Of a DNA stretch of 64,000 bases, positions 58,756 to 64,000 are shown in pieces. The position numbers and the translations under genes were made by a program. Location: positions 682,001-746,000 of the forward strand of contig CANTUR010000126.1 of NCBI GenBank assembly GCA_947683625.1. Reading direction: 5' to 3'. Under the pieces are notes generated by a model. That model was not told the DNA's origin and made no database searches. It worked only from the letters and a program-made list of their open reading frames with translations. Numbering within the stretch: the stretch's first letter is position 1; each line of letters starts with the position of its first letter. Source of the DNA: Mallotus nudiflorus. Its lineage: Eukaryota > Streptophyta > Magnoliopsida > Malpighiales > Euphorbiaceae.

Positions 58756-59822
58756 TTATTGAAAATTACTTTATTTGTTTCTGGACACCAAAGATGATAG
58801 CCTTTCACACTAAAAGTGATTCCCATAAAGATTGCCTTCTTTGCTCTTAGATCTAGCTTTGACTCTTTAATATGGTAATATGCAGTGGAATCAAACACAT
58901 GTAAGGATTCATAATCTATAGCAGGTTTTCCAAACCGTTTATCTAATGGTGTTTTACCACTAATAGCATTCAATGGTAAACGATTGATAAGGTGACAAGC
59001 ATAGACTACAACTTTAGTCTAAAATTCTTTGCCCAACCTAGCATTGGACAACATACATCAAACCTTCTCTAATAATGTTCAATTTATGCGCTCTGCCACC
59101 CCATTTTGTTGTGGTGTATATTTGATGGTGAAGTGTTTAATAATACCTTCATCTTCACAACTTTTAAAAATGGATCATTTTTTAACTCTCCACCATTGTC
59201 TATACGGAGATGTTTGACTTTTCTGCCTGTTTGAGTCTCCACCATCTTTTTCCATTTAAGGAAAATTCCTAGCACCTCATCCTTCATCTTCATTGTATAC
59301 ACCTATACTCTTTGGGAAAATCATCAACAAAGGAAATGTAATAGTGTTTTTCTCCCAATAAAGCATTCTTGGAAGGCCCCCACACATTTGGATGAACATA
59401 ATCTAGAATACCCTCAGTATCATTGATGGCTGTTCCAAATTTCACCCTTGTCTTCTTCCTTTTGATGTAATGCTCATAAAAATTCAATTTGCAAGCCCAA
59501 GCTCCTTTTAATAATCTTTGATCTATCATCAATTTTAAGGATTTTTCTCCACCATGCCTTAAGTGCATTTGCCATAATCTGGTTGCTTCTGACTCCTAAT
59601 CATTAGTATAAGCTACTGCTGCTATTTTCCCAATAATTGTACTACTCAAAAAGTAATACACATTATTTCTTTTTTGAATCCCCTTTATTATCACAAGTAC
59701 ACCAAAGATGATTCTCATTATCTCATCTTTCACCCTTACTTTGAAACCTTTTGACTCTAAGGTTCCAACAAAAATAAGATTCCTTATCAAATTTGGAACA
59801 TAATGAACACCTGTTAAGGCTC
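58756..59822 (-). pseudogene. Copia integrase
   Basis: A pre-integrase zinc region is at 59480-59568 (HLRHGGEKSLK and ACKLNFYEHYIKRKKT, where Cys residues of the usual C-x2-C are lost). The first catalytic Asp is in LDYVHPNVWGPS, the second in LRIDNGGELKND (about 59185-59220). The C-terminal part is at 58756-58973 (GKTPLDKRFGKPAIDY, FDSTAYYHIKESKLD, KKAIFMGITFSVKGY). It continues into RT at 9686 across Tat-A. Confidence 0.88.
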
Positions 59823-60397
59823 TGATTTATCCATCCTTATTGTTCAAGTGAACTGAACCAATCCTATGTGTGTTAAGAGGGGCATTATTCAATGTGCAGA
59901 TAACTCCACCTTTTAGTTCTTTAAAGTCAATGAACCATTCTTGATTGGGAATCATATGGTGACTACAAGCTGAATCTAGCAACCATGAACTCGAACAGTT
60001 GGTTGATGGTGTAGCAGCAATTGAAATATCTGAATCTACATCATCACACTCAGCTACATTTGAATTTGAGACAACATTTCCCTTTCCAGGTTTGCCTTTG
60101 TCCTTTAGCTTGGGACAATCTTGCTTCCAGTGCCCTTTTTGTCGATAAAAGGCACATTGATCTTTGCTCAGTTTGTACTTTGACTTTGATCTCCCTCTCC
60201 TTCCTTTATTATGGCTTTGCAAATGGCCTTTAACAATAAGAGCTTCTGCTTTCAACACTTGTATTTTCTTTCTTTTCTTTCTTTCATAATTCATAACTAT
60301 ATAAGGCTGCAGTTACTTTACTTAGAGACACAACAACTTTCCCATGAAGTAGAATAGTTTCAAGATACTCAAACTCATCAGGAAGTGATCCAACCAA
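59823..60397 (-). pseudogene. Copia gag C-terminus, zinc knuckle and protease
   Basis: Gag piece MLVGSLPDEFEYLETILLHG lies at about 60340-60400. The knuckle is CAFYRQKGHWKQDCPKL, with the second Cys changed to Tyr. The protease loop is WLLDSACSHHMIPNQEWF (about 59940-59995). A frameshift near 60290 splits it. Confidence 0.88.
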
Positions 60398-60402
60398 CAT
60401 CA

Positions 60403-61933
60403 TGTTAGTGATATGCACTAGATCAATCATTTGATTATGTATTGACTTTCTTATTTTATTAATAAAGAGGTATTTCATTATCATTTGATTTTATAATAAT
60501 TATATGAATGGTTAATTCTTACTAAGGCCATCGAGTATGTGACTTGATAGTAAAACCCTTAGATTAAAATAAGAGTTCTATTCTAATTATCCCTAGCCAT
60601 TTATTAATTATATAAATGTTAAAGTATTAAGGCTAGTATGATGTTGACTAATGGTTATGTTTTACTAATCATGAATATGAGATATTAAGTCAACTCATAG
60701 GTACATTATGAGAGATCATGTACTGGATTGACCCACTATGAGAATATTGCATAGAATATTGTCATAAGTATTTCTCATCACAATAATTTTATTTCGGTCC
60801 TTTGACCTTGAAATCATCATGGATATCTACATAGCTATTTTCTGTTTTGACACATTCTAACATTGTCTTTAAACGGACGATTAGATAGGATGTTGTTGGA
60901 TATGAAATTAGTTATGTAAGGAATGTGAGTGATTTAGAAGGAATTTATCCCTCATTAATATGAGACGGGCCCCTTGATGAGATAAACTGAAGGAAAATGC
61001 ATGACCATGCTGAAATGAATTGATAAAGAGTTATCATTTTCAATCTACTTGGAATCAAGTCAGAATATTGAACTATATAAGGATGACATTCTATGCCTTA
61101 TGTTCAATTAAGATATCATGTGATAAAGGGATGATAAAATTCACTGTAATTAGGTTATGTCGGATTATTGACTTCACATGACTTGGGTAGTCATAATGTC
61201 TTGCTAGAGGCCACTTATGACTTATAGGCCTTAATAGAGATTTAGGCCCACTGCCAATGTTATGTGAACCTACAGGGTCACACACTTAGAACAAGCCCAA
61301 AATGATTATGGGTTTAATAAGCCCAAAATAAACTCTATGGAAATAAATAATTAAAGTTTTTTATTTAATTATTTATTTGTTTATTTATTTAAGATAAATG
61401 TTATTTTAAATAAATAAGATATTATTTCTGATTTTTTTTAAAACAAAATCAGAATGTAATAAATGGAAATTACCAAAAAGGTTTTTGGTAGGTGAAACCC
61501 TAATTTGGAGTCTATAAATATGTTATATTCTCTAGGGTTTAATAGTTTTGTTTTTCCCTGCCTCTAAAATGGTTTTCTCTCTTCCTAGAAAACAAACATA
61601 GAGTTTTTCTTTTGTTATTGATTTATAAGACAATCAAGAAAGTTTCTAGCACACACTCCAATTCGTTTTGTTTAGGGCTGTTTATGTGGATACCTATAAA
61701 GGACGCATCCTTTTGGAGATGTCTTGATCCGAATAACCAAAGCAAAAAGCTCAAGGTAAGGTGTCACCGGTGTGAACCTCTTCTCATCCTTCCAGAAAAT
61801 CTTGCCTCTTCTACATTTTGGTGAGATTCTTGAAACTCTAGATTTAATCAAGTAGTTGAATTACATGGATCCAGGTTTGAGAACGTGATTAAATTTTAAT
61901 TTTCTACTGCGTTTGTATCACGAAACCCCAACA
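60403..61933 (+). mobile_element. Solo LTR of another family
   Basis: 1531 bp, TGTTAGTGATATG to CCCCAACA, flanked by CATCA at 60398-60402 and 61934-61938. It interrupts copia gag, whose frame resumes at 61939 (DEDLPLM then MLVGS). A TATA box (TCTATAAATATG, about 61510-61521) on the + strand, with AAACCCTAATTT just upstream, sets the orientation. No gene is seen inside. Its superfamily is undetermined because no internal region remains. Confidence 0.88.
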
Positions 61934-61938
61934 CATCA

Positions 61939-62442
61939 GAGGTAAATCTTCATCATTAAAATTCATGTCCATATTCATCAAATTAGTTATCATTTGATTA
62001 AAACTAGTAATGTGACCATTCATCATGGTACCTGGGACATAATTAAAGTGGAACAATTTCTTTTTCATGTAGAGTTTGTTCTGACTGCTTTTTTTTTCAA
62101 GAATTTCTCTTCTAGTGCCTTCTATAATTTATTTACAGAAGTTTTATTAAAAAATGCATACTTCTGCTATCTAGAAAGACATGATCGAATTGTACCACAT
62201 GTCATTCTATTTATCACCTTCCATTCTTTCTCCTTAACATCATTTGGTTTCTCTCCTTTAATAGCAATGTCTAGACCCTACTAAAAGAGGGCATTTAGAA
62301 CTTCACTTTGCCATATGTCAAAATGGCCAGTGCCATAAAAAATCTCCACTGTAAATGTAGCATTTGTCATAGTATTTCTTGCCAATATTGAAGATGAAGA
62401 AGCTGTTGATGCCGATATGGATACTTTTATGTCGTTTGCCAT
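61939..62442 (-). pseudogene. Copia gag, N-terminal part
   Basis: The ATG at 62442 starts MANDIKVSISASTASS. It is followed by GTGHFDIWQSEVLNALF, GLDIAIKGEKPNDVKEKEW, TCGTIRSCLS and a region like KLYLKKQLF that ends in a frameshift near 62080. GHITSFNQMITNLMNMD follows just before the solo LTR. Two adjacent stops after NALF and others at Gln or Trp codons break it. Confidence 0.85.
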
Positions 62443-62564
62443 TTTTATTACAAATTTTATTTAATAGCTGTCGATGTGGAATGCCAATTAGCCCAAGGAA
62501 ATTTTTTTTGATATGGAAGATTAGCCTAAGCTGCAACCACAAAGCATACTAAAATTAATCAAGA

Positions 62565-62578
62565 GCTCTCTGATACCA
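62565..62578 (-). other. Copia primer binding site
   Basis: TGGTATCAGAGAGC on the minus strand, the initiator tRNA-Met type site, follows the 5' LTR after five bases. Confidence 0.88.
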
Positions 62579-62583
62579 ATTAG

Positions 62584-62986
62584 TGTGGAATTCTTGTTAA
62601 TTTCCACCTATAATAACAAAAATCACCTTGAGAACTATTGCACAGGTGACTAGAGTGTAAATGATTGTACTAAAAATCACCTCAAGGTATATTCCCAAGA
62701 AAGAGTGGGGGGGTCACAATGATCTCACTTAAAAACTACTCTCCTTAAAAAAAATTATACCAAGACAAGTAATTTTAATAGCATAATAATTAACAACAAC
62801 TATACCCAATAATAGCTATTAAATAAACATAAAAGAGAACACTAAAATTTAACGAGGTTCGACCAATTATGCCTACATCCTCGGACACTACTAAAATAAT
62901 ATTTTACTAAATAAGAAAATATTACAAAAGAGAGAGAAAGAATACAATTGCCTAGATATATAGGAGAGGTAATTTGAGATAATTAA
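62584..62986 (-). repeat. Copia 5' LTR (right), interrupted
   Basis: Matches 7260-7660. It is cut at 62986 by the Tekay LTR; the remaining 90-100 bp should lie beyond the window. Confidence 0.88.

Positions 62987-64000
<1,014 letters not shown>

Larger units (their letters stand above)
7260..62986 (-). mobile_element. Ty1/copia retrotransposon, split by nested insertions
   Basis: The left LTR starts at 7260. The right LTR starts at 62584 and is interrupted at 62986 by a Tekay LTR, so its end and the right-hand target duplication lie outside the window. The coding order on the minus strand is gag (62442 to 60284), protease, integrase (59568 to 58756), RT (9686 to 8320), RNase H and stop (7833). 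The order integrase before RT identifies Ty1/copia. The polyprotein frame resumes across the Tat-A insertion: the right side ends NKVIFNKDV and the left side continues TFDESTILKK. Many stops and frameshifts are present, so it is dead. It is the oldest element inside the nest. Confidence 0.9.

Overview
The window is AT-rich plant nuclear DNA, most likely from a eudicot. The evidence is one intron-bearing phytocyanin gene and a dense stack of plant LTR retrotransposons (Tat- and Tekay-type Ty3/gypsy, plus Ty1/copia). There are no bacterial-style genes, and I recognised no tRNA, rRNA or CRISPR. The only gene that looks intact and host-encoded is a two-exon, GPI-anchor-type phytocyanin (3936-4759, minus strand).

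Layout. 1-3058 is the 3' part of a Tekay-type LTR lying in the + direction. 3059-7259 is the single island of non-LTR-element DNA and holds the phytocyanin gene. From 7260 to beyond the right edge there is one Ty1/copia element on the minus strand (LTRs at 7260-7757 and from 62584) that later insertions have split. Its pol is cut by a Tat element, here Tat-A (9692-58750, minus strand, target duplication CATCC). Its gag is cut by a solo LTR (60403-61933, duplication CATCA). Its right LTR is cut by a Tekay LTR that runs off the window (62987-64000).

Tat-A itself holds three insertions: a solo Tekay LTR inside its own left LTR (11034-14208, duplication GAAAA), a second Tat element Tat-B on the + strand (27140-49387, duplication ATGGT), and Tekay-2 (49529-57653, duplication ATTAA). 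Tat-B in turn contains Tekay-1 (31244-42694, duplication AGGAG). The order of events is therefore copia, then Tat-A, then Tat-B, then Tekay-1, a four-level nest read directly from matching 5-bp duplications and from protein frames that resume across each insertion.

Tat-A has gag, protease, RT, RNase H, a second (archaeal-type) RNase H and integrase on the minus strand. Between integrase and 3' LTR it carries two degraded antisense genes on the + strand, one like the plant mobile domain (PMD) and one like DUF7745. Tat-B keeps gag but lacks RT, RNase H and integrase, so it looks like a non-autonomous derivative. The 3' regions of both Tat elements hold tandem arrays (units about 117, 57, 60 and 120 bp). 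Both also have 20-bp-period CCGATCGG-type arrays in their LTRs, and a similar array lies next to the antisense genes. All polyproteins are broken by stops and frameshifts.

The observations most worth checking are the rearranged 5' end of Tat-A (its 5' LTR is replaced by a copy of part of its own antisense gene), the shared CCGATCGG array, and a stem-loop kept in every Tekay LTR copy. All calls rest on reading the sequence by eye; no database search was run.
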